Of a stretch of DNA of 64,000 nucleotides, positions 9,720 through 19,312 are shown one piece after another (within the stretch, counting starts at the first letter, position 1; every line of letters starts with the position of its first letter). The notes beneath the pieces are model-generated. The model ran no database searches. It worked only from the letters and a program-made list of their open reading frames with translations, and was not told the origin of the DNA. The stretch is from Parerythrobacter aestuarii (GTDB taxonomy: Bacteria; Pseudomonadota; Alphaproteobacteria; Sphingomonadales; Sphingomonadaceae), in assembly GCF_030140925.1 (NCBI RefSeq), contig NZ_JARBWD010000001.1:2418001-2482000 (forward strand), written 5' to 3'. A program made the position numbers and the translations under genes.

Positions 9720-10545
9720 CCTCCCTCCCCTGCGCGAGGTTATTGCAAAGCATGGCCTCTCGGCGTCCAAGGCGCTGGGGCAGAACTTCCTGTTCGACGC
9801 GCAACTGCTCGACCGGATCGCGGCCATCCCCGGCGACCTCGATGGCAAGGCCGTGCTGGAGATTGGCCCGGGTCCCGGTGGGCTGACCCGCGCCCTGCTC
9901 AAGGCGGGTGCCCGTGTCACCGCCATTGAGATGGATCGCCGCTGTCTCCCGGCGCTGGCCGAGCTGGCCGAAGCCTATCCCGGCAAGCTGCGCGTGATCG
10001 AAGGCGATGCCATGAAGATCGACCATCGCGAGTTGTTGGGCGAGCCCTTCGCGGTTGTGGCAAACCTGCCTTACAATGTCGGCACCGCGCTGTTCGTGCG
10101 CTGGTTGTCTGGCGAAGAATGGCCGCCGCAATGGACCTCGCTGACACTGATGTTCCAGCAGGAAGTCGCTCAGCGCATCGTCGCCCAGCCCAACAATTCG
10201 GCCTACGGTCGGCTGGCTGTGCTGGCGCAATGGCGCAGCGTCGCCAGCCTCGCAATGAAGGTACATCGCAGCGCCTTCACGCCTCCACCCAAGGTGATGA
10301 GCGCGATTGTCCATGTGGTGCCGGAGCGGATGCCGGAAGGTGTCTCTTCACGTACTATGGAACGCTTGACCGAAGCCGCCTTCGGCCAGCGCCGCAAGAT
10401 GTTGCGGCAGAGCCTGAAGCCCGTGCCGGGAGCCGTGGACGCTCTTGAAACCATCGGTATCGACCCGCAACGGCGCGCCGAAACGCTCGCGGTTGAGGAT
10501 TTCGTGCAGCTGGCTCGCACGCTTGATCGTCGTCGCAGCCCCTAA
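9712..10545 (+). CDS. rsmA: 16S rRNA dimethyladenosine transferase (KsgA/RsmA)
   Basis: A 277-residue SAM-dependent enzyme that dimethylates two adjacent adenines near the 3' end of 16S rRNA during small-subunit assembly. [10 protein letters not shown] near the N-terminus, the SAM loop [16 protein letters not shown] (about 42-57) and the catalytic NLPYN (about 116-120) are all intact. It overlaps the end of pdxA by 8 nt and is last in the lptD-surA-pdxA-rsmA run. Its stop overlaps the convergent PilZ gene by 4 nt. Confidence 0.97.
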   Translation: MADLPPLREVIAKHGLSASKALGQNFLFDAQLLDRIAAIPGDLDGKAVLEIGPGPGGLTRALLKAGARVTAIEMDRRCLPALAELAEAYPGKLRVIEGDAMKIDHRELLGEPFAVVANLPYNVGTALFVRWLSGEEWPPQWTSLTLMFQQEVAQRIVAQPNNSAYGRLAVLAQWRSVASLAMKVHRSAFTPPPKVMSAIVHVVPERMPEGVSSRTMERLTEAAFGQRRKMLRQSLKPVPGAVDALETIGIDPQRRAETLAVEDFVQLARTLDRRRSP

Positions 10546-11081
10546 GGCTGGCGAGTAGCGATTTTCCGCAACAGTTGGGCGGCAATGTCCAGCGCCTGCA
10601 ATTTGCTGGCGTATTTCAGGATGATCGCGTCATCTTCGCACAAGGCCTCGGCAAGCTCGTCCAATGCAGCCGCAGTCTCGTTCATGTCGTCGGTGGTGAT
10701 GTAGGAAGAGTGTGTCGGTGTTGCGCTGACCTGCGCGCGGGCGGCGACCTGCATCTCTTCCTTCAGCCGTCTGAACGTATCGTCGACCGCTTTTTGTGCC
10801 TCGGCCCCCGGCATCCATTGCGAAATGTCGGTCTTGCCATCGAACAGCAGGCCGGCCCGCTGCTGGTCGCTCCAGATGACCTTGCCCCGCACGGTCAGCG
10901 CGCCACGGCGCAGCTCCACCTGATCGCCAATGCGAGGCAGCGTTTCGCTTTCGATCAGCGCACCTTCGGAAGAGATATTGCGCAATCGCACCGGTCCGCT
11001 GGACGCTTCCGCATGGAGGCTGGCCATGACAAACAGTTCGACGCGCTCTTCCCGGCGCTGGTATTGGTCCCCGAAAGGCAA
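10542..11081 (-). CDS. PilZ-domain protein (predicted c-di-GMP binding)
   Basis: A 179-residue protein whose N-terminal about 100 residues form a PilZ domain. The two signature elements are RREER (RxxxR) near residue 9 and [11 protein letters not shown] (N/DxSxxG) near 38, which together bind cyclic di-GMP. The C-terminal part is helical and polar, with no output domain recognised. The start is TTG at 11081, supported by GGGGAG 6 nt upstream. It is convergent with rsmA. The target process (motility, adhesion, envelope) cannot be told from context. Confidence 0.85.
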   Translation of the reverse strand: MPFGDQYQRREERVELFVMASLHAEASSGPVRLRNISSEGALIESETLPRIGDQVELRRGALTVRGKVIWSDQQRAGLLFDGKTDISQWMPGAEAQKAVDDTFRRLKEEMQVAARAQVSATPTHSSYITTDDMNETAAALDELAEALCEDDAIILKYASKLQALDIAAQLLRKIATRQP

Positions 11082-11172
11082 GGCGATCTCCCCGGTGATG
11101 GCCGGGCAAGGCTTTTAACCACCATAGTTTACCAGCAGGTTGACGCCGCCACAGGGGAAGCAGGGGAGCGTG

Positions 11173-11850
11173 TCAGCCAAAAGAGTGGCAGCCACTGCTT
11201 TCGGAGCGTTTGCTGTAACCCCAGCTGCGATAGCCAGTGGCATCGATGTGGAAGCGCCCGCTTGCCTTTTCGGGGTCGTCAGGATCAAAATAGGCACCCA
11301 GTCCCATGCGGCTCGTCGGTCCCAGCCGTTTGTGGATCGCGCAAAGTCGCCCAAACAGATCGCGGTTGTCGATCGGTTCTACAGCGACCAGGTCTACTGC
11401 CGAAAACGACAGATGTCGGCTCTGGCTCGCGCCGCCGATGCATTCATTGAAGGCCTTCGTGCGATAGGAAGAAGCTACTTCCAGAGGCCCCAGTTCCGGC
11501 ACCACATGGTCGCGCACCAGCTTGAGCGCAGGGACCATATTGGCCCAGTCTTCGCGCGGCGGAATAAGGAATTGCGGGCGCTTGCAGGATCTGTTCGGAT
11601 TGTTGTCGGTACGGGTCAGCTGCCACACAGGCACTACGTGGCCGACTTGCTCACGATCGAGATAGTGAACCAATTCCGCGAATTGCTCGGCCCGGTTCGG
11701 GTCTTCGCGGAGCCATGAATCGAAGGCGTCATGCGAATAGGAACCGGCATTGCCGCCCCCGGGGACAAGCGGACCTTTGCCCAGCACCAGCCATGCCCCT
11801 GCCGACAGCAACAGCAGCCCCAGGGCGATGACAAGCAAACGGCGGACCAT
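11173..11850 (-). CDS. M15-like D-Ala-D-Ala carboxypeptidase-related protein
   Basis: A 225-residue protein with one N-terminal membrane anchor (VRRLLVIALGLLLLSAGAWLVLG). The exported domain resembles the M15/VanY-like fold: VASSYRTKAFNECIGGASQSRH, then FSAVDLVAVEP, then a late FHIDATGYRSWGY. These give the SxH...D...H zinc pattern of peptidoglycan-trimming carboxypeptidases. The ATG at 11850 starts 8 nt after the malate synthase stop; a GTG at 11889 would overlap glcB. The substrate is inferred from the family. Confidence 0.75.
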   Translation of the reverse strand: MVRRLLVIALGLLLLSAGAWLVLGKGPLVPGGGNAGSYSHDAFDSWLREDPNRAEQFAELVHYLDREQVGHVVPVWQLTRTDNNPNRSCKRPQFLIPPREDWANMVPALKLVRDHVVPELGPLEVASSYRTKAFNECIGGASQSRHLSFSAVDLVAVEPIDNRDLFGRLCAIHKRLGPTSRMGLGAYFDPDDPEKASGRFHIDATGYRSWGYSKRSESSGCHSFG

Positions 11851-11858
11851 GGTCTGCT

Positions 11859-13973
11859 TCAGCCAGCAGCCTTCTTGCGCCGCCGCCACTGATGCAGCAG
11901 CGGTTCGGTGTAGCCGCTGGGCTGCTCGACACCCTTGAAGACCAGGTCACAGGCAGCCTGGAAGGCCATGCTGGTGTCCCAGTTGCCGGCCATCGGCTCG
12001 TAGAAGGGATCGCCGGCGTTCTGCTCGTCGACCTTGGCGGCCATGCGTTTCAGGCTGTCCATCACCTGATTCTCACTGGCAACGCCATGGAGCAGCCAGT
12101 TGGCCATGTGCTGGCTGGAAATGCGCAGCGTCGCGCGATCTTCCATCAGGCCGACGTCGTTGATGTCGGGCACCTTGGAGCAGCCGACACCGGCATCGAT
12201 CCAGCGCACGACATAGCCGAGCAGGCCCTGAGCATTGTTGTCGAGCTCTTCCCGGACCTCGTCCTCGGACCAGTTGGTGCCGTCCGCCAGCGGGATCTGC
12301 AGCAGCAGGTCGAGCGAGGGGATGTCGCCCAGACCCTTCTGGATCGCGAACACATCTTCCTGGTGGTAATGCAGCGCGTGCAGTGTCGCGGCCGTCGGTG
12401 ACGGCACCCAGGCGGTGTTGGCTCCGGCGCGCAGGTGCCCGATCTTCTGCTCCATCATTTCGGCCATCCTATCAGGCGCAGCCCACATGCCCTTGCCGAT
12501 CTGCGCCTTGCCGGAGAGGCCATGCTTGAGGCCGATGCCGACATTGCGGTCTTCATAAGCCTTGAGCCATGTGCTGTTCTTGATCGCGCCTTTGCGGACC
12601 ATCGGACCGGCCCGCATCGAAGTGTGGATTTCGTCCCCCGTGCGATCGAGGAAGCCGGTGTTGATGAACACCACCCGATCCCTAACCGCATGGATGCAGG
12701 CGGCGAGGTTGGCGCTGGTGCGACGTTCCTCGTCCATCACCCCGACCTTGATGGTGTGGCGCGGCAGTTCGAGCAGATCCTCGACAGCGTCGAACAAGTC
12801 ATTGGTAAAGCGGCATTCGTCCGGACCGTGCATCTTGGGCTTCACGATGTAGATGCTGCCCGTCCGGCTGTTTCCGTACTTGCCCAACCCCTTCACATCC
12901 TGCGCGCTGATGGCGCTGGTCATCACCGCGTCCATGATGCCTTCGGGTATTTCGCTGCCATCGGCCAGCAGGATCGCCGGGTTTGTCATCAAGTGCCCGA
13001 CGTTACGCACAAACATCAGGCTGCGGCCCGGAAGCGTCTGCGGATTGCCGTGCCAGTCGACGTAGTCCTTGTCCGGTTTGAGCGCGCGGGTGAGCGTGTT
13101 GCCGCCCTTCTCGAAGCTTTCTTCCAGGTCGCCCCGGATGACGCCGAGCCAGTTGGAATAAGCCAGCAGCTTGTCCTCGGCATCGACCGCCGCGACCGAA
13201 TCCTCGCAATCGGCAATCGTCGTCAGCGCGCTTTCGATCACGACATCGCTGATGCCGGCCTTGTCGGTCTTGCCGACAGCGCTGTCCGGATCCCATTGCA
13301 CTTCGATATGCAGGCCGTTGTTGATGAACAGGCGGCCCTGCTCGGTTTCGCCAATATACTGGCTGACATCCGCAATCGCGATGCCGCCCGACACGATCCC
13401 GTCGAGGGTGAGCTCAGCCCAGCTGCCGCTCTTGAGCGGGATTGCCTGATCCAGAAACCGCCGCGCCTCGGCAATCACCGCTGCGCCGCGTTCCTCATCA
13501 TAACCGCCCGGCCGCGCGGGCGGCGCGTCGAGCGCATCGGTGCCGTAGAGTGCGTCATAGAGGCTACCCCAGCGGGCGTTCGCGGCATTGAGCAGGAACC
13601 GCGCATTGAGGATAGGCACCACCAGCTGCGGTCCGGCCATGGTGGCGATCTCGGGATCGACGTTCTGCGTGCCGATTTCGAACGCGCCTGGCTCGGGCAC
13701 AAGGTAGCCGATATCGGTCAGGAAAGCCTTGTAGGCCTCTGCATCATGCGGCTGGCCCGCGCGCGCAATGTGCCACTCGTCGATCTGCCGTTGCAGGTCG
13801 TCGCGCAGGGCCAGCAGCTGGCGATTCTTCGGCGCAAAGTCATGCACGAGGTCGGAGAAACCCTGCCAGAAACCTTGGGGGTCATTGCCCAGCGGGGCCA
13901 GTACCCTGGTATCGACAAACTCCGCCAGCGCGGGGTCGATGCTCAAGCGCGCACGCGATTCATATTGGCTCAT
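11859..13973 (-). CDS. glcB: Malate synthase G
   Basis: A 704-residue monomeric enzyme condensing glyoxylate and acetyl-CoA to malate. Length and sequence fit the G isoform (about 720 aa), not isoform A. Recognisable stretches include [58 protein letters not shown] and the conserved [28 protein letters not shown], split here only for reading. It is probably single-promoter, with the M15-like gene following closely. No isocitrate lyase gene is nearby, so glyoxylate may come from elsewhere. Confidence 0.95.
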   Translation of the reverse strand: MSQYESRARLSIDPALAEFVDTRVLAPLGNDPQGFWQGFSDLVHDFAPKNRQLLALRDDLQRQIDEWHIARAGQPHDAEAYKAFLTDIGYLVPEPGAFEIGTQNVDPEIATMAGPQLVVPILNARFLLNAANARWGSLYDALYGTDALDAPPARPGGYDEERGAAVIAEARRFLDQAIPLKSGSWAELTLDGIVSGGIAIADVSQYIGETEQGRLFINNGLHIEVQWDPDSAVGKTDKAGISDVVIESALTTIADCEDSVAAVDAEDKLLAYSNWLGVIRGDLEESFEKGGNTLTRALKPDKDYVDWHGNPQTLPGRSLMFVRNVGHLMTNPAILLADGSEIPEGIMDAVMTSAISAQDVKGLGKYGNSRTGSIYIVKPKMHGPDECRFTNDLFDAVEDLLELPRHTIKVGVMDEERRTSANLAACIHAVRDRVVFINTGFLDRTGDEIHTSMRAGPMVRKGAIKNSTWLKAYEDRNVGIGLKHGLSGKAQIGKGMWAAPDRMAEMMEQKIGHLRAGANTAWVPSPTAATLHALHYHQEDVFAIQKGLGDIPSLDLLLQIPLADGTNWSEDEVREELDNNAQGLLGYVVRWIDAGVGCSKVPDINDVGLMEDRATLRISSQHMANWLLHGVASENQVMDSLKRMAAKVDEQNAGDPFYEPMAGNWDTSMAFQAACDLVFKGVEQPSGYTEPLLHQWRRRKKAAG

Positions 13974-14125
13974 GGGTCCTCACCTATGCGGTCCGCGCAG
14001 CCTCGTGCAGCTGGCGGTATTCGTTGCGATATCTGTCTGGGGAGGACGATTGGCCCTATGGCGAAGTGGACGGGCAATTGCAACGGGTTGGAAGCGGCGA
14101 ATTCCCCCGCTAGAGCCGGTTGCAG

Positions 14126-15325
14126 ATGAAACAATCTGTCCCCTTCCTCGAAGCTATCGACCAAGCCGCAATGACCGAGCAGACGCTCGGCTGGAGCGCG
14201 GTCAATTCCGGTACCGGCAACCTCGACGGGCTTAAAACCGTCGCCGGCATGCTCGCCGATGCCTTTGCCGCATTACCGGGTGACCTCGAACTCGTTGATC
14301 CGGCCCCGGTGACTGCCATCAGCGCCGATGGCGAGGAATTCGAGAAACAGCACGGCCAACACCTGGTCCTTCGCGTCCGGCCCGAGGCCGAGCGGCGGTT
14401 GGTGCTGACCGGGCATATGGACACGGTGTTCCCGGTCGATCACCCCTTCCAGGCCAACAGCTGGCTCGATGATGCCATTGTCAACGGCCCCGGTACCGCT
14501 GACATGAAAGGCGGGATCGCGGTGATGCTGCACGCGCTGATGGCGCTGGAGCGGAGCGAGAACGGCGCGAAGCTCGGCTATGATGTGATGGTCAACTCGG
14601 ATGAGGAGACGGGCTCGTTATCCTCGGCCAAGCTGATCGAGAAGCTCGCGACCGGCAAATATGCCGCGCTTACCTATGAGCCGTCCGCCACGCCCGAAGG
14701 CACCCTTGCGCATGCACGCGGCGGAACAGGCAACTACTCGCTTATCGTGCGCGGTCGCTCGGCCCATGCCGGGCGCAACCCGCAGGACGGGCGCAACGCA
14801 CTTGTGGCCGCTGCAGCGCTGGCGGTGGGGCTCAAAGAGCTCCAGACCGATGACTGCCCGGTCAATCCGGCCAAGATCGAAGGCGGCGCGGCCAACAACG
14901 TCGTGCCAGACAACGCCGTGTTGCGCTTCAACATCCGACCCAGGGAACCGAGCGCAGGCGAACGTTTCGAAGCCGGGCTGCAGGCGCTGATGGCGCAGGT
15001 GCGCCAAGCGCATGAAGTATCCGTCGACCTGCATGGCGGCGTCACCCGTCGTCCCAAGCCCGTCGATCGCCGCGCGCAGAAACTGTTCGATCTCGTGCGC
15101 GACTGCGGCGCGGAGCTGGGCCAGCATATCGACTGGCAATCGACCGGCGGTGTGTGCGACGGCAACAATATCGCTGCCTGCGGTGTACCCGTGGTCGACA
15201 CCATGGGCGTCCGCGGCGGCAAGATCCATTCACCAGACGAATTCATGATCGTGCCCAGCCTGAGCGAGCGAGCGGCCCTCTCGGCCCTCGTCCTGCACCG
15301 GCTGGCATCGGGAGAAGAGCTTTGA
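14126..15325 (+). CDS. M20-family metallohydrolase in the arginine-succinyltransferase cluster
   Basis: A 399-residue M20-type zinc peptidase/deacylase. The metal-site motifs are GHMDTVF (about 95-101), NGPGTADMKGG (about 125), NSDEETGS (about 158, catalytic Glu pair) and a C-terminal GKIHSPDEF histidine. It lies directly before astA (4-nt overlap) and astB, so it probably acts on a succinylated intermediate. A role in place of the usual AstE desuccinylase is inference. ATG at 14126 is used; a TTG at 14120 is also possible. The dimerisation-domain half is intact. Confidence 0.82.
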   Translation: MKQSVPFLEAIDQAAMTEQTLGWSAVNSGTGNLDGLKTVAGMLADAFAALPGDLELVDPAPVTAISADGEEFEKQHGQHLVLRVRPEAERRLVLTGHMDTVFPVDHPFQANSWLDDAIVNGPGTADMKGGIAVMLHALMALERSENGAKLGYDVMVNSDEETGSLSSAKLIEKLATGKYAALTYEPSATPEGTLAHARGGTGNYSLIVRGRSAHAGRNPQDGRNALVAAAALAVGLKELQTDDCPVNPAKIEGGAANNVVPDNAVLRFNIRPREPSAGERFEAGLQALMAQVRQAHEVSVDLHGGVTRRPKPVDRRAQKLFDLVRDCGAELGQHIDWQSTGGVCDGNNIAACGVPVVDTMGVRGGKIHSPDEFMIVPSLSERAALSALVLHRLASGEEL

Positions 15326-16338
15326 GTTTTCGCCTGCGCGCCGCGCGCCTCGACGATATCGAACCGCTATATGAAATGGCCAAGCTGACAGGAGGTGGTT
15401 TCACCAACCTGCCGGCCGACCGCGATGCGCTCAGCGCCAAGCTCGAACGCTCGGCCAGGGCTTTCGCCAATGAAGGCGACGAGCTGTGTGACGAGCAATT
15501 CGTGCTGGTGCTGGAAAATACCGAAACCGGCGCGGTGCGCGGGACCTGCCAGATGATGACCCAGGTCGGGCAGCGCTGGCCGTTCTACAGCTATCGCCTC
15601 AACACGCTGACGCAGTATTCGAACGAGCTCGACCGAACCGTGCGGGCCGAACTGCTGAGCCTCGTCACCGACCTCGAAGGGTCCAGCGAAGTCGGCGGGC
15701 TTTTCCTGCATCCTAATGAGCGTGCCGGGGGCCTCGGACTGCTGCTGGCGCGCAGCCGCTACCTGTTCATTGCCATGCACCGCAGCCGCTTCGCCGACCG
15801 CATCCTGGCGGAACTGCGCGGGATCATCGACGAGCGTGGCGGTTCGCCGTTCTGGGACGGGGTGGCCGGGCGCTTCTTCGGGATGAGCTTCCAGGAAGCG
15901 GACTATTTCAACGCCATCAACGGCAACCAGTTCATCGCCGATTTGATGCCCAAGCACCCGGTCTATGTCGCCATGCTGGACGAGGAAGCGACCAAGGTCA
16001 TCGGCCTGCCCCACCCCACCGGCCGCGCGGCGATGCGGATGCTGGAGAACGAGAACTTCCGCTTCGATGGCTATGTCGACATCTTCGACGGCGGCCCGAC
16101 CATGATCGCGCGGACCGACGATGTGAAGAGCATCGCCGAAGCGCGCCCGACGGCGGTTTCAAGCACCGAACTCGACATCGGCGAACGCGCCATCATCGCC
16201 ACCGGTACGCTCACGACCTTTCGCAGCGCCTATGGCATGCGCGATTTCCAGGACGACGGGAGCGTGCACATCGACGCGCGCAGTGCCGAAGCGCTGGGCG
16301 TCAAGGCAGGCGACGAAGTGTGGAGCGTGGCGCGCTAA
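15322..16338 (+). CDS. astA: Arginine N-succinyltransferase
   Basis: This 338-residue first enzyme of the AST pathway transfers succinyl from succinyl-CoA to arginine. The N-terminus SFRLRAARLDDIEPLYEMA and the stretch GTCQMMTQVGQRWPFYSYRL match AstA. So do GGLFLHPNERAGGLGLLLAR and FWDGVAGRFFGMSFQEADYF. The start is TTG at 15322, overlapping the stop of the M20 gene (TTGA), which points to coupling. A REP-like hairpin lies between it and astB. Confidence 0.95.
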   Translation: MSFRLRAARLDDIEPLYEMAKLTGGGFTNLPADRDALSAKLERSARAFANEGDELCDEQFVLVLENTETGAVRGTCQMMTQVGQRWPFYSYRLNTLTQYSNELDRTVRAELLSLVTDLEGSSEVGGLFLHPNERAGGLGLLLARSRYLFIAMHRSRFADRILAELRGIIDERGGSPFWDGVAGRFFGMSFQEADYFNAINGNQFIADLMPKHPVYVAMLDEEATKVIGLPHPTGRAAMRMLENENFRFDGYVDIFDGGPTMIARTDDVKSIAEARPTAVSSTELDIGERAIIATGTLTTFRSAYGMRDFQDDGSVHIDARSAEALGVKAGDEVWSVAR

Positions 16339-16347
16339 GGTTTCTTT

Positions 16348-16432
16348 CGTCATTGCGAGGAGCGCAGCGACGAAGCAATCCAGAGACGGAGCGGACGAAG
16401 CCCTGGATTGCTTCGCTTCGCTCGCAATGACG
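16348..16432. repeat. REP-like inverted repeat between astA and astB
   Basis: Left arm 16348-16383 begins CGTCATTGCGAG and contains CGACGAAGCAATCCAG. Right arm 16403-16432 begins CTGGATTGCTTCG and ends CTCGCAATGACG. The arms are near-perfect complements apart from a small imbalance in the middle. This is a widely dispersed intergenic hairpin type in sphingomonads and other proteobacteria. It may stabilise or partly terminate the ast transcript. Confidence 0.9.
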
Positions 16433-16447
16433 GAATAGGGTAAGGCT

Positions 16448-17698
16448 ATGCCGCTGCAAGAAATCAACTTCGACGGCATCGTCGGCCCCTCGCACAATTA
16501 CGCTGGCCTCAGCCTCGGCAATATCGCCAGCGCCAGCCACAAGGGCGATCCGAGCTATCCGCGCGCGGCGGCGCTGCAGGGCGTGGCGAAGATGCGCGGC
16601 AACATGGCGCGCGGGCTGGCGCAGGGGTATTTCGTGCCGCTGCCCCGCCCCAACGCCTTGCTGCAAGGGCGCCTCGCGCTCGACGGAACCGAGGCACCCG
16701 CGTTGCGCGCTGCGCCATGGTCCGCCTCGAGTATGTGGACAGCCAATGCCGCGACAGTCAGCCCCGCGCCCGATACGCGGGACGGCAAATGCCACCTGAC
16801 GCCGGCCAATCTCGTTACCATGCTCCACCGAGCGCAGGAATGGGTCGACACAGCGCGGCAGTTGGTCGTCGCTTTCGCCGACAAGGATCACTTCGTGATG
16901 CATTCCATCGTGCCGGAGACCTTTGGCGATGAAGGTGCGGCCAACCACATGCGCCTTTGCGAAGGGCACGGCAGCCCCGGCGTCGAAGTGTTCGTCTATG
17001 GCAAGCCGGGCGGGAAGTTCCCCGCCCGCCAACACGAACAGGCCAGCCGCCTCGTCGCGCGCTCGCACTTGCTCGATCCTGCGCGCTGTGTCTTCATCGA
17101 GCAGAACCCGGCTGCGATCGAGGCCGGCGCATTCCACAACGATGTCGTCTCAGTCGCCAACGAACGCGTCCTGTTCACCCACCAGGAAGCATTTGCCGAC
17201 CAGCAGGCGGCCTACGACGCGATCCGCGCAGCTTTCCCGGCGCTGGAAGTGGTCGAAGTGCCCTCCAGCGCGGTGAGCCTCGCTGAAGCGATCAAGACCT
17301 ATCTCTTCAACGCGCAGCTGCTGACCCTGCCCGATGGCAGCATGGCGCTGATCGTACCCGAAGAGTGCCGCGAGAGCAGTGCAGTGTGGAACTGGTGCCA
17401 GTCGATGATGGCCTCCAACGGCCCGATCCGCGAAGTCATCCCCGTCGATGTGCGCCAGTCGATGGCCAATGGTGGCGGCCCGGCCTGCCTGCGGCTGCGG
17501 GTAGTGGCGGACCCCGCCACTGTCGATCAACGCTTCATGCTCAGCGAAGCGCGGGCCGAGCAGCTGGAGAAGGTCATCGCCGAGTGGTGGCCGGAACAGA
17601 TCGACCCCGCCGATATCGGTAATGAGGCGTTGGCCGATGCAGTTGTGATGGCCCGTGCCAAGCTGCTGGAATCGCTTGACCTCAGCATTCTGGGTTAA
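16448..17698 (+). CDS. astB: N-succinylarginine dihydrolase
   Basis: A 416-residue enzyme that hydrolyses N-succinylarginine to succinylornithine, CO2 and ammonia. The N-terminus EINFDGIVGPSHNYAGLSLGN is diagnostic for AstB. Further matches are SMWTANAATVSP (catalytic loop), FHNDVVSVANERV with the conserved His, and SMANGGGPACLRLR with the late Cys. It completes the second step of the AST route begun by astA. AstC and AstD are not in the window. Confidence 0.96.
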   Translation: MPLQEINFDGIVGPSHNYAGLSLGNIASASHKGDPSYPRAAALQGVAKMRGNMARGLAQGYFVPLPRPNALLQGRLALDGTEAPALRAAPWSASSMWTANAATVSPAPDTRDGKCHLTPANLVTMLHRAQEWVDTARQLVVAFADKDHFVMHSIVPETFGDEGAANHMRLCEGHGSPGVEVFVYGKPGGKFPARQHEQASRLVARSHLLDPARCVFIEQNPAAIEAGAFHNDVVSVANERVLFTHQEAFADQQAAYDAIRAAFPALEVVEVPSSAVSLAEAIKTYLFNAQLLTLPDGSMALIVPEECRESSAVWNWCQSMMASNGPIREVIPVDVRQSMANGGGPACLRLRVVADPATVDQRFMLSEARAEQLEKVIAEWWPEQIDPADIGNEALADAVVMARAKLLESLDLSILG

Positions 17699-17817
17699 CG
17701 CGCTTGCTGCTCCGTCGGCAGCGTTTACAATCGCTCTTACGTTAACCATTGCATCCCGCAGCACGCCGTAACTGGCACGCTGGTTGCAGATACACCTGTT
17801 AACGATTGAGAGGGTCC

Positions 17818-18072
17818 ATGTTGCGCAAAGTCGGCCGGTTGTTCGTCATCAAGAATCGCTTCGAAGCGTTCCTGATCATCTATGCCCTGGCTCTCGGCGC
17901 AATGGAGCGCGGCTCCGCCTATCTCACGCAATTTCCCGGCACCGGCGGCCAGCTGCTGTTCTGGGCCTGCAGCGGCGCGGTGTTCCTGGCCGGCGCGAAG
18001 ATCCTCGACGCCCTGCGCTACGAACGCGAACGGGCGGAGAGCGAGCGGCTCACAACCGAGCAAACCGTCTGA
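17818..18072 (+). CDS. Small membrane protein, unknown function
   Basis: An 84-residue protein starting at the ATG after a GAGAGGGT ribosome site. It has two hydrophobic segments (about residues 16-30 and 44-62) separated by a short polar loop, and a charged C-terminal helix (DALRYERERAESERL). No family is recognised with certainty. It is followed by the 3' end of the convergent tmRNA. Preceding it, 17699-17817 holds no gene. Confidence 0.7.
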   Translation: MLRKVGRLFVIKNRFEAFLIIYALALGAMERGSAYLTQFPGTGGQLLFWACSGAVFLAGAKILDALRYERERAESERLTTEQTV

Positions 18073-18089
18073 AGGATTGGGTGGGGAGA

Positions 18090-18434
18090 TTCTGTTGCTA
18101 GCCTCTCCCCGGGGCCCCGGTATCCGTTCTGTTGCCCGGTCGGTCCAACCGCGCTTTAGCTTTGTAACTTCAGGGCGTTAGCCCATCGGGTTACGCAGCG
18201 AGAGCGAGTGCTTCGTTATCGTTGGCACTTGTGTGTTTTGAACAGTTTTACGGGGTACTCAGCCCGGGTGAAAACAATGCCTTTCAACACACGTCGATCC
18301 TAGTTCGGCCCCGTCAGGAAACGCCATCAAGCATCTGCTTTCAGGCGCTTTTTGGTGGAGCCGCCGGGTACTGCCCCCGGGTCCGTTGTGTCTATTACAC
18401 ACCGCAGTTTATCACCATAGCCCGCCGAAACGAG
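18090..18434 (-). ncRNA. ssrA: Two-piece (circularly permuted) tmRNA
   Basis: On the minus strand the acceptor piece comes first and ends at 18353 with CGGCTCCACCA. A 40-nt intervening segment follows (18313-18352). The coding piece then starts at 18312 with GGGGCCGAACTAGGATCGAC. GGGGCCG and CGGCTCC form the 7-bp tRNA-like acceptor stem with one G-U pair, and a T-arm hairpin (CCGGG/CCCGG) precedes the CCA end. The tag frame at 18226-18191 reads ANDNEALALAA followed by TAA. This permutation is known from alphaproteobacteria. The outer boundaries are approximate. SsrA rescues stalled ribosomes and tags the incomplete protein for proteolysis. Confidence 0.95.
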
Positions 18435-18441
18435 CACGTCT

Positions 18442-18469
18442 GATATAGGCGATTTCACCTTAATGTGAA
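18442..18469 (-). promoter_or_regulatory. Predicted sigma-70 promoter of the tmRNA
   Basis: On the minus strand a -35-like TTCACA (18469-18464) and a -10-like TATATC (18447-18442) are separated by 16 nt, placing the start near 18434, just upstream of the acceptor piece. A small palindrome, TTCAC-N6-GTGAA, overlaps the -35 region. Confidence 0.5.
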
Positions 18470-18473
18470 GTGA

Positions 18474-19175
18474 TCAGCTGAGGAAACGCGACGTCTGGGC
18501 GATCGAGTTTGCAATGCCGTGCGCAAAAACCAGCGGCAGGATGTTGCGTCTGCCGATCCAGATGTAGATCAATCCGAACAGCAGCCCGATCAGGCCGGTC
18601 ACGATCGCGCCATGCATCCCTTGATAGTAATAATGCCGATAACCGAAGAATATCGCTGCGAGTACGACTGCCGCGATACTGGCTCCGCGCGACCCGCCTA
18701 GCGCCGCTTCGCCATTGGTGATGATGAATGCGCGGAACAACAATTCTTCAAAGAATGATCCGTGCGTCCAGACCAATGCCATGACGGTGAGATAACCGAC
18801 CAGGCTGCCCTTGACGAAATCGAACCTTCCGCTCGCTCCGATATCGGGGAAGAAATGCCCGGCAATTGCACTGCCACCTCCTGCAACAACCAGGAAAACA
18901 CCGAAGATCGCTGCTGTCAGGCCAAACGTCTTGAGCCAACTTTCCGGCCAACGCAGCCCAAGATCACTCCAGGAAGAACCCCGCCGGAACAGCAAGAACG
19001 TGGCGACAACCATCGCCGAGAAGGTCGAGGCAGGGCCGGCATATACAACGGAAATGGGGAGCAGGCTCTGCTTTACCCCGACCAGCACTGTGATGACGAC
19101 CAGCAGGTCGATCAGCGCGCCGGACCTAGTCGGAACCTCTGCCCCAACACTCATCGTCTTGTTTGTCATAGCCAT
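18474..19175 (-). CDS. CPBP-family intramembrane metalloprotease (CAAX/Abi type)
   Basis: A 233-residue protein with about six to seven hydrophobic helices. The three CPBP motifs are present in order: EELLFR near residue 143 (the EExxxR motif), FGYRHYY near 175 (FxxxH) and FAHGIANS near 219 (HxxxN/B-like). Family members are glutamate-type intramembrane proteases, and some act in bacteriocin self-immunity. The role here is unknown. It lies directly upstream of the tmRNA promoter on the same strand. Confidence 0.85.
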   Translation of the reverse strand: MAMTNKTMSVGAEVPTRSGALIDLLVVITVLVGVKQSLLPISVVYAGPASTFSAMVVATFLLFRRGSSWSDLGLRWPESWLKTFGLTAAIFGVFLVVAGGGSAIAGHFFPDIGASGRFDFVKGSLVGYLTVMALVWTHGSFFEELLFRAFIITNGEAALGGSRGASIAAVVLAAIFFGYRHYYYQGMHGAIVTGLIGLLFGLIYIWIGRRNILPLVFAHGIANSIAQTSRFLS

Positions 19176-19312
19176 GCGCTCGCCCTAGGCCCAATGGCTC
19201 CAATCGTGTGTGCCTCTATGCAGACAGTCGTGCACGGGCGACCAACGACTGGAAAATTGCGACACGGCAGGATGAATTGCCCGGCGACCATGCTGCCACC
19301 GGGCCCAACGGC

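Noticed and set aside
12435..14129. Open frame of 564 codons on the plus strand over glcB
   Set aside because: It is antisense to malate synthase G with all its conserved stretches. The product has no recognisable family features.
18222..18443. Plus-strand frame of 73 codons in the tmRNA region
   Set aside because: The region is explained by the two-piece tmRNA on the other strand.
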